NCBI GenBank assembly: GCA_947457885.1
Contig: CANGXU010000022.1
Span: 1 to 33,270, forward strand
DNA: 33,270 nt
Reading direction: 5' to 3'
From: Betaproteobacteria bacterium
GTDB lineage: Bacteria; Pseudomonadota; Gammaproteobacteria; Burkholderiales; CAIKXV01
Position numbers and translations under genes: made by a program. Positions 25,299 to 33,270 of this stretch are shown here, piece after piece. Below the pieces are notes generated by a model that worked only from the letters and a program-made list of their open reading frames with translations, searched no databases and was not told the origin of the DNA. How positions within the stretch are numbered: the first letter of the stretch is position 1; each line of letters starts with the position of its first letter.

Positions 25299-26449
25299 AC
25301 GATGGCGGCGCGGCCGACCAGCGGCGGATGCTGGCCGACAGCGTCGAGGACTATTGCCGCCGATCCGATCCGCTGCGCAGGGCGCGCGCGCTGCGCGATA
25401 CCGATCCCGGGTTCGACCGCGCTGCATGGCAGGCGATGGCCGACCTCGGCTGGACCGGGCTCGTGGTACCCGAAGCCTGCGGCGGGCTGGGGCTGTCGGT
25501 GGCCGAACATGCGATCCTGGCCAGGGGCACGGCGGCCGTGCTGATGCCAGAGCCATTGACCGCAGCGATGATCGCCACGCGCGCGATCGCCGGCTGCGGC
25601 GAGGGTGCGCTGAAGGCTTCCCTGCTGTCGAGCATCGCCTCGGGCGAGATCATCCCTGCCCTTGCCTGGCAGGAGGACGCCGGCGACCTGGACCCGATGA
25701 ACGTCGCCTTGACCGCTTCGCCGCAGCCTGCATCCGACGGTACGGCCCGGGTGTTGCTGCAAGGCGCCAAGCGATTCGTCGTCGGTGCAGCCGGCGCCGA
25801 CGGCTACGTAGTATCGGCGCGCGAGTGCGGGCAGGCAGCGCTCTACTGGGTTCCGGCGACAACAGCCGGTATTCGTCGTGTCGCGCACCGGCTCGCCGAT
25901 GGCCGTCCCGTGGTCGACCTGCAATTCGACGGCGTCGAACTGGAGGCCGATAAACGGCTCGCGCTGGGCGATGGCGCCGTGCGCGCGGTCGCCACAGCCG
26001 TCGACGATGGCAACCTCGCGCTTGCCGCCGAGCTGCTTGGCCTGTCCCGACGCTTGCTGGACGTTACGCTGGACTACCTGCGCACCCGCACGCAGTTCGG
26101 GCGCCCGATCGGCACCTTCCAGGCGTTGCAGCACCGGGCGGTCGATCTCTACATTCACCAGCGCATTGGCGATGCCACGCTCGACCACGCGCTGCGCACG
26201 GCCACGGCGCTGGACGACGGGCAGCTGCGCAGCGCGGCCGCCAGCCGCGCCAAGGCGCGTGCCTGCGAGACCGCCCGGCGAGTCACGCGCGAGGCCGTCC
26301 AGATGCATGGTGCGATCGGCTTCACTGACGACTGCGACGTCGGCCTGTACGTGAAGCGTACGCTGGTACTGTCGGCCTGGCTTGGCAATGCACGGCTGCA
26401 CCGCAGCCGGTATGCGGCGCTGGTGCCGCTGGACGCGGCCGCAGACTGA
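25295..26449 (+). CDS. Acyl-CoA dehydrogenase family protein, likely non-catalytic subunit of a heteromer
   Basis: A 384-aa ACAD-fold flavoprotein. The FAD-contacting motif RTQFGRPIGTFQALQHR is at 265-281, and the C-terminal AVQMHGAIGF matches the family. I find neither usual catalytic base. The helix-G region (AVDDGNLALAAELLG, residues 235-249) has no ER(x) glutamate at the expected spot, and the C-terminal YEGT-type motif is absent. The next gene encodes a second ACAD with the missing glutamate. By analogy with alpha2beta2 ACADs of steroid side-chain degradation (FadE28/FadE29 type), the two probably form one enzyme. The ATG overlaps the MaoC stop. Confidence 0.85.
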   Translation: MNDGGAADQRRMLADSVEDYCRRSDPLRRARALRDTDPGFDRAAWQAMADLGWTGLVVPEACGGLGLSVAEHAILARGTAAVLMPEPLTAAMIATRAIAGCGEGALKASLLSSIASGEIIPALAWQEDAGDLDPMNVALTASPQPASDGTARVLLQGAKRFVVGAAGADGYVVSARECGQAALYWVPATTAGIRRVAHRLADGRPVVDLQFDGVELEADKRLALGDGAVRAVATAVDDGNLALAAELLGLSRRLLDVTLDYLRTRTQFGRPIGTFQALQHRAVDLYIHQRIGDATLDHALRTATALDDGQLRSAAASRAKARACETARRVTREAVQMHGAIGFTDDCDVGLYVKRTLVLSAWLGNARLHRSRYAALVPLDAAAD

Positions 26450-26458
26450 GGACGCCTC

Positions 26459-27643
26459 ATGAACGATCCGCGAAACGATAGCGCCGGCGATACGCGCCTC
26501 GACTGGGACGCACTCGCCGACGAAGTGTTCCGCACGGAGGTGCGTGCCTGGCTGCAGGCCAACTGCCCGGAGCGTGTGCGCTTCCCCGCCGGCCGCATGC
26601 ACTGGCACGAGTGCCGCGACTGGTGGGACATGCTCTACCGCAAGGGCTGGATCGCACCGGCATGGCCGACCGCCCTCGGCGGCATGGGGCTGTCGCCGTT
26701 CAAGCAGATCATCATGGTCGAAGAACTCGAGCGGCACGGTTGCGGCCGCATGCCCGACCAGGGCATCACCCAGGTCGGGCCGATCCTCATCCGTTACGGT
26801 ACGCCGGCCCAGAAGGCGTGGTTCCTGCCGCGCACGTTGTCCGGCGAGGCGATCTGGTGCCAGGGCTACTCCGAACCGAACGCCGGATCAGACCTCGCCA
26901 GCCTGCAGACCACGGCGGTGGAGGATGGCGACGACTACGTGATCGACGGCAGCAAGATCTGGACAACGCTCGCGATGGACGCCACGCACATGTACCTGCT
27001 CGCGCGCACCGACCGCGGCGGGAGGAAGCAGGAAGGCATCAGTTTCCTGCTGCTCGACATGAGGGCACCTGGCATCACCGTGCGGCCGATCCGCAACATC
27101 GCCGGCGACGACGAGTTCTGCCAGGTGTTCTTCGATGGGGTGCGCACGCCGAAGGACAACCTGGTCGGCGTGCCCGGCCAGGGCTGGACGATCGCGAAGT
27201 CGCTGCTCGGCTTCGAGCGGCTCGGTATCGGCAGCCCGCGACGCCCGCAACTGGCGTTCGCGCGCCTCGAGAAGCTGGCGCGCGCCCGCGGGCTGTTCGC
27301 CGATCCGGTGTTCATGGAGCGGTTCACGGCGCTGCGCCTGGACATCGTCGACCTGTCGGCAGCCTACGAGGTGTTCGTCGAGCAGGTCCGCCGCAGCGAG
27401 CGGCTCGGCCCCGACGTCTCGCTGCTCAAGATATGGGCGACCGAGACGATGCAGCGTTGCTCCGAGCTGATGCTTGACGCGGGCGACGAGTACGGCGCGC
27501 TCGGTGGCGACATCGATGTCGATGGCACGCCGATGAACGTGCTCGCACCGTTCTACAGTTCGCGCCCGGGCACCATCTACGGCGGCTCGAACGAGATCCA
27601 GCGCAACATCCTGGCCAAGGCCGTGCTCGGCCTGCCGCAATAG
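26459..27643 (+). CDS. Acyl-CoA dehydrogenase family protein, likely catalytic subunit
   Basis: A 394-aa ACAD with the segment WCQGYSEPNAGSDLASLQT (133-151), which in the family contacts flavin and substrate, and the C-terminal YGGSNEIQRNILAKAVLG. The MCAD-type glutamate position holds Gly (YGGS). The probable base is E253 in LLGFERLGIG, the helix-G position used by isovaleryl-CoA dehydrogenase and heteromeric FadE enzymes. It lies 9 nt after the partner ACAD. It lacks a clear RTQFG motif, which the partner supplies, so the pair appears complementary. Confidence 0.88.
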   Translation: MNDPRNDSAGDTRLDWDALADEVFRTEVRAWLQANCPERVRFPAGRMHWHECRDWWDMLYRKGWIAPAWPTALGGMGLSPFKQIIMVEELERHGCGRMPDQGITQVGPILIRYGTPAQKAWFLPRTLSGEAIWCQGYSEPNAGSDLASLQTTAVEDGDDYVIDGSKIWTTLAMDATHMYLLARTDRGGRKQEGISFLLLDMRAPGITVRPIRNIAGDDEFCQVFFDGVRTPKDNLVGVPGQGWTIAKSLLGFERLGIGSPRRPQLAFARLEKLARARGLFADPVFMERFTALRLDIVDLSAAYEVFVEQVRRSERLGPDVSLLKIWATETMQRCSELMLDAGDEYGALGGDIDVDGTPMNVLAPFYSSRPGTIYGGSNEIQRNILAKAVLGLPQ

Positions 27644-27644
27644 C

Positions 27645-29297
27645 ATGGATACCGCGACCATCCTGGGCAACGTGGTGCAGGTACCCGAACCGGCTTCGGG
27701 CGGCTGGACGCCCGCGAGCTTCGAGCAGGCCCTGGACGCCGCTGCCGTAGGCTGGCCGGCGCAGGAAGCCCTGGTGATCGACGGCGTGCGCTGGACCTTC
27801 GAGCGGCTGCGGCAGGAGGCACGGCGTGTCGCATGTGCGCTGGTCGCGCACGGCGTACGTCGCGGCGACCATGTCGGCATCTGCACCGGCAACCGGGTGG
27901 AATGGGTGGCCTTCTTCCTCGGGGCAGCACTGGCCGGCGCGGTGACCGTTCCGGTCAACACCCGCTTCAAGTCGGACGAACTGCGCTACTGCCTGTCGCA
28001 GGCCGACGTCACCGTGCTCGCGGTGGCCGACCGCTTCCTGAAGGTCGACTTCATCGGCATGCTGCGCGGGATCGAGCCGGCGATCGATGGCGCACTGCCA
28101 GGCACCGCACTGCCACGATTGCGCCATGTCGCGGTACTGGGCGAGGACATCCCGGGTGGCGCCTGCCGATGGGATGACTTCCTCGCCGCGGGCGACGGCC
28201 AGCCGGTGCCGACCGGCCGTGCCGCACCGGATGACGTCGTGCTGATCCAGTACACCTCGGGCAGCACCTCGTTCCCGAAGGGCGTGCAGTTGAGCCACGA
28301 CAACATGCTGCGCAATGCCGATGCGATCGCGCGCCGGATCGGCCTGGGGCCCGGCGAACGCTACTTCAGCGCGCGGCCTTTCTTCCACGTGGCCGGGACC
28401 ACCCTGTCGATCCTGGCCGCGTTGTCGCAGGGCGCGTGCCTCGTATCCACCCCGGTGTTCGACGCAGGTACCTCGCTCGATGCCATCGAGGCCGAGCGCT
28501 GCACCTTCCTGTCCGGCAACGATCCGATGTTCCAGATGATGCTGAGCCACCCGTCGCTGGGGGCGCGGCGGCTCGCGCTGCGCGGCGGCTGGGGGTCGTG
28601 CACGCCGCAGATGATGCAGGCGGCCGAAGAGACCTTCGGCATGGCAATCTGCCACGCCTACGGATTGTCCGAAGCCTCGCCGAACGTCTGCATGTCCGAC
28701 TGGCGCGATCCGCCCGAGAAACGCTGGAACAGCTTCGCGCTTCCGCTGGCTGGCCTGTCGGTGCGCATGGCCGACCCGGAATCGGGCGAGGCGGTGCCGC
28801 CGGGCGCGACCGGGGAGATCCAGGTGCGCGGCTGGAGCCTGATGAAGGGCTACTACGGGATGCCCGAGCAGACTGCGCAGACCTTCACCGCCGACGGATG
28901 GCTGCGTACCGGCGACCTCGGTACCTTCGACGACCAGGGGCGGATGCATTTCATCGGCCGGATCAAGGAGGTGTTCCGCGTCGGCGGCGAGAACGTCGCC
29001 CCGGCCGAGGTGGAAGACCTGCTGCTGCGGCATCCGGCGGTGGCGCAGGCTCAGGTCGTCGGGGTGCCCGACGCCCGCCTGGGCGAGGTGGGTGCCGCCT
29101 ATGTCGTACTCAGGGAAGGTGCGTCGCTGGAGCCATCCGCACTGATCGAATGGACACGCCCGCGCATCGCGGGCTTCAAGGTGCCGCGCTACGCGAAGAT
29201 CGTCGACGGGTTCGAGGCGATCGGAATGACGGCCAGCGTCAAGGTGCAGAAGAACCGGCTGCGCGAACACGCGCTGCGCGATTTCGGGCTGGCCTGA
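27645..29297 (+). CDS. ANL-superfamily acyl-CoA ligase (AMP-forming)
   Basis: A 550-aa CoA ligase that activates a carboxylic acid through an acyl-adenylate. Motifs in order: P-loop YTSGSTSFPKG (203-213), YGLSEASP (339-346), D424 in LRTGDLG, the hinge GRIKE, and the C-terminal catalytic lysine K533 in TASVKVQK, where Val replaces the usual Gly of SGK. The gate residues do not let me name the substrate. It starts 1 nt after the ACAD stop, so the two are tightly coupled. The second ligase at the end of the operon is of a different, NDP-forming family. Confidence 0.9.
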   Translation: MDTATILGNVVQVPEPASGGWTPASFEQALDAAAVGWPAQEALVIDGVRWTFERLRQEARRVACALVAHGVRRGDHVGICTGNRVEWVAFFLGAALAGAVTVPVNTRFKSDELRYCLSQADVTVLAVADRFLKVDFIGMLRGIEPAIDGALPGTALPRLRHVAVLGEDIPGGACRWDDFLAAGDGQPVPTGRAAPDDVVLIQYTSGSTSFPKGVQLSHDNMLRNADAIARRIGLGPGERYFSARPFFHVAGTTLSILAALSQGACLVSTPVFDAGTSLDAIEAERCTFLSGNDPMFQMMLSHPSLGARRLALRGGWGSCTPQMMQAAEETFGMAICHAYGLSEASPNVCMSDWRDPPEKRWNSFALPLAGLSVRMADPESGEAVPPGATGEIQVRGWSLMKGYYGMPEQTAQTFTADGWLRTGDLGTFDDQGRMHFIGRIKEVFRVGGENVAPAEVEDLLLRHPAVAQAQVVGVPDARLGEVGAAYVVLREGASLEPSALIEWTRPRIAGFKVPRYAKIVDGFEAIGMTASVKVQKNRLREHALRDFGLA

Positions 29298-29332
29298 TCG
29301 TCAGGCGCGGCGCTGATACCAAAGGAACGAAG

Positions 29333-30103
29333 ATGACGGTACGGATGGAACAATCGGATGGCATCGCGACGCTCACGCTCGACCGCCCCGACAAGCTCAA
29401 TGCGATGTCCGACGAGATGTACGACCTGCTGCACGATCACGCGCACCAGCTGTCGGCGGACCCGGCGGTGCGCGCGATCATCCTGACTGGCAGCGGCAAG
29501 GGTTTCTGCTCAGGGGGCGACATCGGCAACATGGCGAAGACCGATCTCACCGGCTCGCGCGCACGGTCGAAGTCGCGCCATCGCACCTTCCTCGCGCTGG
29601 CCGCGATCGAGAAACCGGTGATCGCCGCGGTGCACGGCCCGGTCTACGGCATCGGCACCAGCCTGATGTTCGCCTGCGACCTGATCGTGGCCGCGCAGAG
29701 CACGACGCTGGCCTTGTCGTTCAAGCGCGTCGGCGTGGTACCCGATGGCGGCGCGATCTTCTTCCTGTCGCAGTACCTGGGCATCGCCAAGGCGAAGGAA
29801 CTGGTCTACACCGGACGCAAGGTCGGCGCAGATGAACTCGCGGCGCTGAACATCGCGATGAAGGTGGTGCCCGACGCCGCGCTGCAGGCCGAGGCCCGGG
29901 CGCTGGCGGCCGAGATGGCGGCGTCTGCGACGTGGATGCTCGGTCTCACCAAGAAGATGTTCCAGTTCATGTACACGCCGACCCTGGAACAGCTGCTCGA
30001 CTACGAGGCGCTGATGCAGACGCACGTTCGCCTCTCCGAGGACCACAAGGAAGGGGTGGCGGCGTTCAAGGAAAAGCGCGCGCCGCGCTTCCAGGGACGC
30101 TGA
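29333..30103 (+). CDS. Crotonase-family protein, PaaG/isomerase-like
   Basis: A 256-aa crotonase. The oxyanion-hole elements are CSGGD (59-63) and GPVYGIG (102-108). Neither hydratase glutamate is present: the first position is Ser in GIGTSLMFACD and the second is replaced in LSFKRVGVVPDGG. D138 in VVPDGG matches the acid used by PaaG and related isomerases. So a double-bond isomerase role is more likely than a hydratase role; this is inferred from residues only. An AAGGA site (29322-29326) lies 6 nt before the ATG, 35 nt after the ligase. Confidence 0.85.
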   Translation: MTVRMEQSDGIATLTLDRPDKLNAMSDEMYDLLHDHAHQLSADPAVRAIILTGSGKGFCSGGDIGNMAKTDLTGSRARSKSRHRTFLALAAIEKPVIAAVHGPVYGIGTSLMFACDLIVAAQSTTLALSFKRVGVVPDGGAIFFLSQYLGIAKAKELVYTGRKVGADELAALNIAMKVVPDAALQAEARALAAEMAASATWMLGLTKKMFQFMYTPTLEQLLDYEALMQTHVRLSEDHKEGVAAFKEKRAPRFQGR

Positions 30104-30106
30104 GCG

Positions 30107-30847
30107 ATGGGCACGGATGTCCTGCTCGTCGAGACCCGAGGCGCGGTCCGGCTGCTCACGCTGAACCGCCCCGACAAGCTCAACGCGATGAACACGGTAC
30201 TGATCGAAGCGCTGATCGCCGCGTTGCAGTCGGCCGACGCGGACGAGGCGATCGGTGCGATCGTCCTGGCCGGTGCCGGTCGCGCCTTCTCGGCGGGCGC
30301 CGACATGGCGGAGTTCAGGGATGTCCCGCCCGGGGAACGCCTGGGCGTCGAACGGCGCAGCGCCCTCACCGCCTCGCTCCAGCTGCTGCTGCCCGGCCTT
30401 GCAAAGCCGGTGGTCGCCGCTACCCGGGGCCACGTGCTCGGCGGTGGCTGCGCGCTCGCGATTGCCTGCGACATGGTGGTGGCTGCCCGCAGCTCCCGTT
30501 TCGGCTATCCCGAGGTCAGGCGGGGCATCCTGGCCGCGTCGGTGACGCCGAACCTGGCGCGCCAGGTGGGCACCAAGGCCGCGTTCGAACTGCTCGCCAC
30601 CGGACGCTCGATCGAGCCTGCGCGTGCGCTCGAACTCGGCCTGATCAACCAGGTGGTCGAAGACGGTGCAGAAGTGGACGCGGCGCTGGCGCTCGCGGCC
30701 GAACTGGCAGCGCTGCCCGGGCCTGCGCTGCAGGCGACCAAGCGCCTTTTCTATCGCGCGCTCGACGCCGAGTTCGCGCGGGCGATGCAGCTCGCGCACG
30801 AGTCCCACGCCGAGTTGCATGCCGCGACCCGGCGCCCTGCCGACTGA
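30107..30847 (+). CDS. Crotonase-family enoyl-CoA hydratase/isomerase with one catalytic Glu
   Basis: A 246-aa crotonase starting 3 nt after the previous one. The oxyanion elements are FSAGADM (61-67) and GHVLGGG (108-114). The first glutamate of hydratases is Ala here (GGGCALAIACD, A116), while the second is kept as E136 in YPEVRRGI. One-glutamate crotonases include isomerases and other CoA-thioester enzymes, so standard hydration is uncertain. Its sequence differs enough from its neighbour that the two are not a recent duplication. Confidence 0.85.
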   Translation: MGTDVLLVETRGAVRLLTLNRPDKLNAMNTVLIEALIAALQSADADEAIGAIVLAGAGRAFSAGADMAEFRDVPPGERLGVERRSALTASLQLLLPGLAKPVVAATRGHVLGGGCALAIACDMVVAARSSRFGYPEVRRGILAASVTPNLARQVGTKAAFELLATGRSIEPARALELGLINQVVEDGAEVDAALALAAELAALPGPALQATKRLFYRALDAEFARAMQLAHESHAELHAATRRPAD

Positions 30848-30870
30848 ACGCTTCGCAGAGGATCCACTGA

Positions 30871-31872
30871 ATGAACCCGACATCGAAGACCCTTCCATTC
30901 ATCGCCGCGCTCGGCGCGGCGTCATTGCTGGCGATGCCCGTGGCGCTGGCGCAGGCGCCCAGGAGCGGCGGCGACGACTGGCCCGCGCGGCCGGTTCGCT
31001 TCATCGTGCCTTTTGCACCGGGCGCGGCGAACGATCTCATCGCGCGTGCGGTCGGCTCGAAGCTGGCCGATATCTGGGGCCAGAGCGTCCTGGTCGACAA
31101 CCGTCCGGGCGGTGGCACGGTGATCGGCAGCGACCTGGTCGCCCGATCGCCCGCCGACGGCTACACGCTGCTGCAGATCGGCCTGGCGCATGCCGTCAAC
31201 CCGAGCGTGATCGCGAAGCTGCCCTACGATTCGCTGCGCGACTTCACGATGGTCGCGCAGACGGGCGAGTCGCCGTTCGTCATGGTCTCGAACGTGTCGC
31301 TGCCGGTGAAGAACGTGCGCGAACTGGTTGCCATGGCCAAGGCGAAGCCGGGCACGCTCGCCTACGGGTCGACCGGCTCCGGCGGCACCTCGCACCTGAT
31401 GGGCGAACTCCTCAAGAGCATGGCCGGCATCGACGTGATCCACGTTCCCTACAAGGGATTGTCGCCGGCACTGACCGAGGTGATCGGTGGCCAGATCCAG
31501 TACAGCTTCGGCAGCTGGTCGACCGTGGGCCCGTTCGTGAAGGCAGGCAAGCTGCGCGCCCTCGCTGTGACCAGCGCGAAGCGCAGCCCGGTCACGCCCG
31601 ACCTGCCGACGATCGCCGAAGAAGGGTTCAAGGGCTACGATGCGACGCCGTGGTGGGGCATCGCCGGCCCCGGGGGGATCCCGCGTCCGCTGCTCGCCCG
31701 CATCAACTTCGGTGTGCGCACCGCGATGGCCTCGCCCGAAATGAAGGAACGCTTCGCCATCCAGGGTATCGAGATCGCTACCGGGACTTCGGAGGCATTC
31801 CTGGCGCTGGTAAAGTCGGAGATCGACCGCTGGGCGAAGATCGTCAAGACGGCCGGCATCAAGGCGGACTGA
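30871..31872 (+). CDS. Bug-family periplasmic solute-binding receptor 2
   Basis: A 333-aa receptor with a Sec signal peptide of about 27 residues (ALA, then QAPRSGG). Family marks are WPARPVRFIVPFAPGAANDLIAR, DNRPGGGT, RSPADGYT and HVPYKGLSPA. It differs clearly from receptor 1 (FAPGAAND versus FPPGGPTD at the ligand loop), so the two may bind different ligands or conformers. GAGGA (30858-30862) is 8 nt before the ATG. It sits between crotonase 2 and the NDP-forming ligase, inside the operon rather than at its edge. Confidence 0.93.
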   Translation: MNPTSKTLPFIAALGAASLLAMPVALAQAPRSGGDDWPARPVRFIVPFAPGAANDLIARAVGSKLADIWGQSVLVDNRPGGGTVIGSDLVARSPADGYTLLQIGLAHAVNPSVIAKLPYDSLRDFTMVAQTGESPFVMVSNVSLPVKNVRELVAMAKAKPGTLAYGSTGSGGTSHLMGELLKSMAGIDVIHVPYKGLSPALTEVIGGQIQYSFGSWSTVGPFVKAGKLRALAVTSAKRSPVTPDLPTIAEEGFKGYDATPWWGIAGPGGIPRPLLARINFGVRTAMASPEMKERFAIQGIEIATGTSEAFLALVKSEIDRWAKIVKTAGIKAD

Positions 31873-31873
31873 C

Positions 31874-33270
31874 ATGACGGTGGATTTCGCCCGGCTGATC
31901 GAGCCACGCGGCGTTGCGGTGATCGGCGCCACCGAGGACGCGCGCAAGATCGGCGGCCAGCCGATGCGGTTCCTGACCGAGTTCGGTTACGAAGGCGCTG
32001 TCTATCCGGTGAACCCGCGCTACCAGACAGTGCGCGGGCTGCGCTGTTACGCCAGTGCCGCCGAGTTGCCCCAGCCGTGCGACATCGGGCTGATCGCCGT
32101 GCCGGGCGCTTCGGTGCCGCAGGCTATCCGCGACCTTGGTCGCGCAGGCGTGCCCCACGCAATCGTGCTGTCTGCAGGCTTTCGCGAGCTCGGCGAGCGT
32201 GGTATGGGCCTCCAGCGCGAACTCGACAGCGCGCTGGCGGACACGGGTATCCGGATCATCGGTCCGAACTGCCAGGGCGTGATGAACCTGCGCGCGCGTG
32301 CCTACCTGGGCTTTGGCCACTCGTTCGCCAATCCCGCGCTGAAGGCGGGGCCGGTCTCGATGGTCACGCAGAGCGGTGGCTTCGGCTATTCGGTGGTTTC
32401 CGCCGCGCAGCGCGAGGGCATCGGTTTCAGCTATGTGTTCTCGACCGGCAACGAGGCCAACATAAGTTCCCTCGAAATGATGGCCTGCCTGATCGAGCGG
32501 CCGGAGGTCGAGGTGCTGGTGACCTACATGGAGGGCCTGACCGATGGCCGCGCGCTGCTCGCGCTGGGCGAACGCGCGCTGCAGCTGCGCAAGCCCATCC
32601 TCGTCTGGAAGGTCGGGAACACCGCTGCCGGGCAGCGCGCGGTGGCCTCGCATACCGCCAACCTGACCGCGAGCGCCGAACTTTACCGCGCGGCGTTCGA
32701 ACGCGGAGGCTTCGTGCAGATCCGCGATATCGACGACCTGATCGATACGCTGCACGTCTTCCTCGGCGGCCGCTTGCCCAAGGGCAAGGGCGTGACCATC
32801 CTGACCACCTCCGGTGGCGCAGGCGTGCTGATGGCGGACCGCTGCGAGGAAGCCGGGCTGGAACTGCCGCTGCCCGGCCAGGCGTCGATCGATGCGATAC
32901 GGCCGGTCGCTCCAGACTTCGCGTCGCTCGGGAATCCGGTCGACGTGACCGCGCATTTCTCCGCGGCCTGGAAGGAATACAACCAGATCATCCGTACGCT
33001 GCTCGCCGACCCGTCCGTCGACATGCTGATCCCGCGCTCGATCGGCGGCGCCAATGCCGAGCCCTGGTGCGCCGAACTGCTCGAGATCCTGAAGGGCACC
33101 GACAAGCCGGTGATCATCAGCCAGAACGAACCGCCCGAGCGCATCCAGTCGATGATCGCGATGCTGCGGGCGGCGCGGGTGCCGCTGATATCGACGCCGG
33201 CGCGCTGCGCGGTCGCGGCCGGGGCGCTGTCAGGCTTCGCCGCGCGGCTGAGGGCGCACGCCTTGCGCCC
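31874..33270 (+). CDS. NDP-forming acyl-CoA synthetase (acetate-CoA ligase family, partial)
   Basis: Acyl-CoA synthetase of the ADP/GDP-forming superfamily that contains succinyl-CoA synthetase; 465 residues are visible and the frame is still open at the window edge. Full-length members have about 700 aa. The N-terminal CoA-binding domain has RGVAVIGATED (12-22), then IIGPNCQGV (128-136) and TQSGGFG. The phosphohistidine is probably H260 in ASHTANLTAS. The ATP-grasp half lies outside the window if it is present. It begins 1 nt after the Bug receptor 2 stop. Its presence beside an AMP-forming ligase means that two activation routes exist in one operon. Confidence 0.88.
   Translation, partial: MTVDFARLIEPRGVAVIGATEDARKIGGQPMRFLTEFGYEGAVYPVNPRYQTVRGLRCYASAAELPQPCDIGLIAVPGASVPQAIRDLGRAGVPHAIVLSAGFRELGERGMGLQRELDSALADTGIRIIGPNCQGVMNLRARAYLGFGHSFANPALKAGPVSMVTQSGGFGYSVVSAAQREGIGFSYVFSTGNEANISSLEMMACLIERPEVEVLVTYMEGLTDGRALLALGERALQLRKPILVWKVGNTAAGQRAVASHTANLTASAELYRAAFERGGFVQIRDIDDLIDTLHVFLGGRLPKGKGVTILTTSGGAGVLMADRCEEAGLELPLPGQASIDAIRPVAPDFASLGNPVDVTAHFSAAWKEYNQIIRTLLADPSVDMLIPRSIGGANAEPWCAELLEILKGTDKPVIISQNEPPERIQSMIAMLRAARVPLISTPARCAVAAGALSGFAARLRAHALR

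Noticed and set aside
1-33270. CRISPR arrays, insertion sequences, toxin-antitoxin or phage-defence genes
   Set aside because: No regularly spaced repeats, transposase motifs, terminal inverted repeats or recognisable defence proteins were seen on either strand.

Overview
The window is about 33 kb of GC-rich, gene-dense bacterial DNA with core genes and a putative catabolic operon. Gene order and families point to a betaproteobacterium. Evidence for this is the block yceD-rpmF-plsX-fabH-fabD-fabG-acpP-fabF-pabC beside maf, rluC and rne, an Arg/Pro/Ala-rich RNase E tail, and two Bug-type (tripartite tricarboxylate transporter) periplasmic receptors. I cannot name a genus. Both edges cut genes: pabC on the left lacks its C-terminus, and an NDP-forming acyl-CoA synthetase on the right is incomplete.

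Region 1 (1-7.2 kb, minus strand) is the fatty-acid/phospholipid initiation operon: yceD, rpmF, plsX, fabH, fabD, fabG, acpP, fabF, pabC. A near-consensus sigma-70 promoter (TTGACA, 17 bp, TATTAT) lies immediately upstream of yceD and overlaps the start of the divergent maf gene. Region 2 (7.2-13.9 kb) holds maf (+), then rluC, a HAD phosphatase and an S49 peptidase (all -), and the divergent rne (+) with a leader of nearly 500 nt. RNase E keeps the E. coli numbering of its catalytic and zinc-link residues. Its tail carries a membrane-targeting-like helix, a run of REP tripeptides and a short motif repeated three times. A canonical terminator separates rne from the convergent uvrB.

Region 3 (14-22.3 kb) is a mosaic of housekeeping genes: uvrB (-), an aspartate/aromatic aminotransferase (+), tRNA-Asn with its own promoter and terminator, a small lipoprotein, a YgjP-type metallopeptidase, a PPP-family phosphatase (-), ygfZ plus an NRDE/TANGO2 protein (+), and a GNAT acetyltransferase (-).

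Region 4 (22.3 kb to the right edge, plus strand) is an accessory catabolic operon of ten genes. They encode Bug receptor 1, an SDR, a MaoC-type hydratase, two acyl-CoA dehydrogenases, an ANL CoA ligase, two crotonases, Bug receptor 2 and an NDP-forming acyl-CoA synthetase. The genes are nearly all within 0-35 nt of each other. They form a plausible complete route: capture of a carboxylic acid, CoA activation, dehydrogenation by a probable heteromeric ACAD, hydration and (3R)-type dehydrogenation by a split MFE-2-like pair, and double-bond isomerisation. The substrate is unknown. No thiolase, TctA/TctB membrane subunit or regulator is visible in the window. This operon is the best candidate here for an undescribed system.
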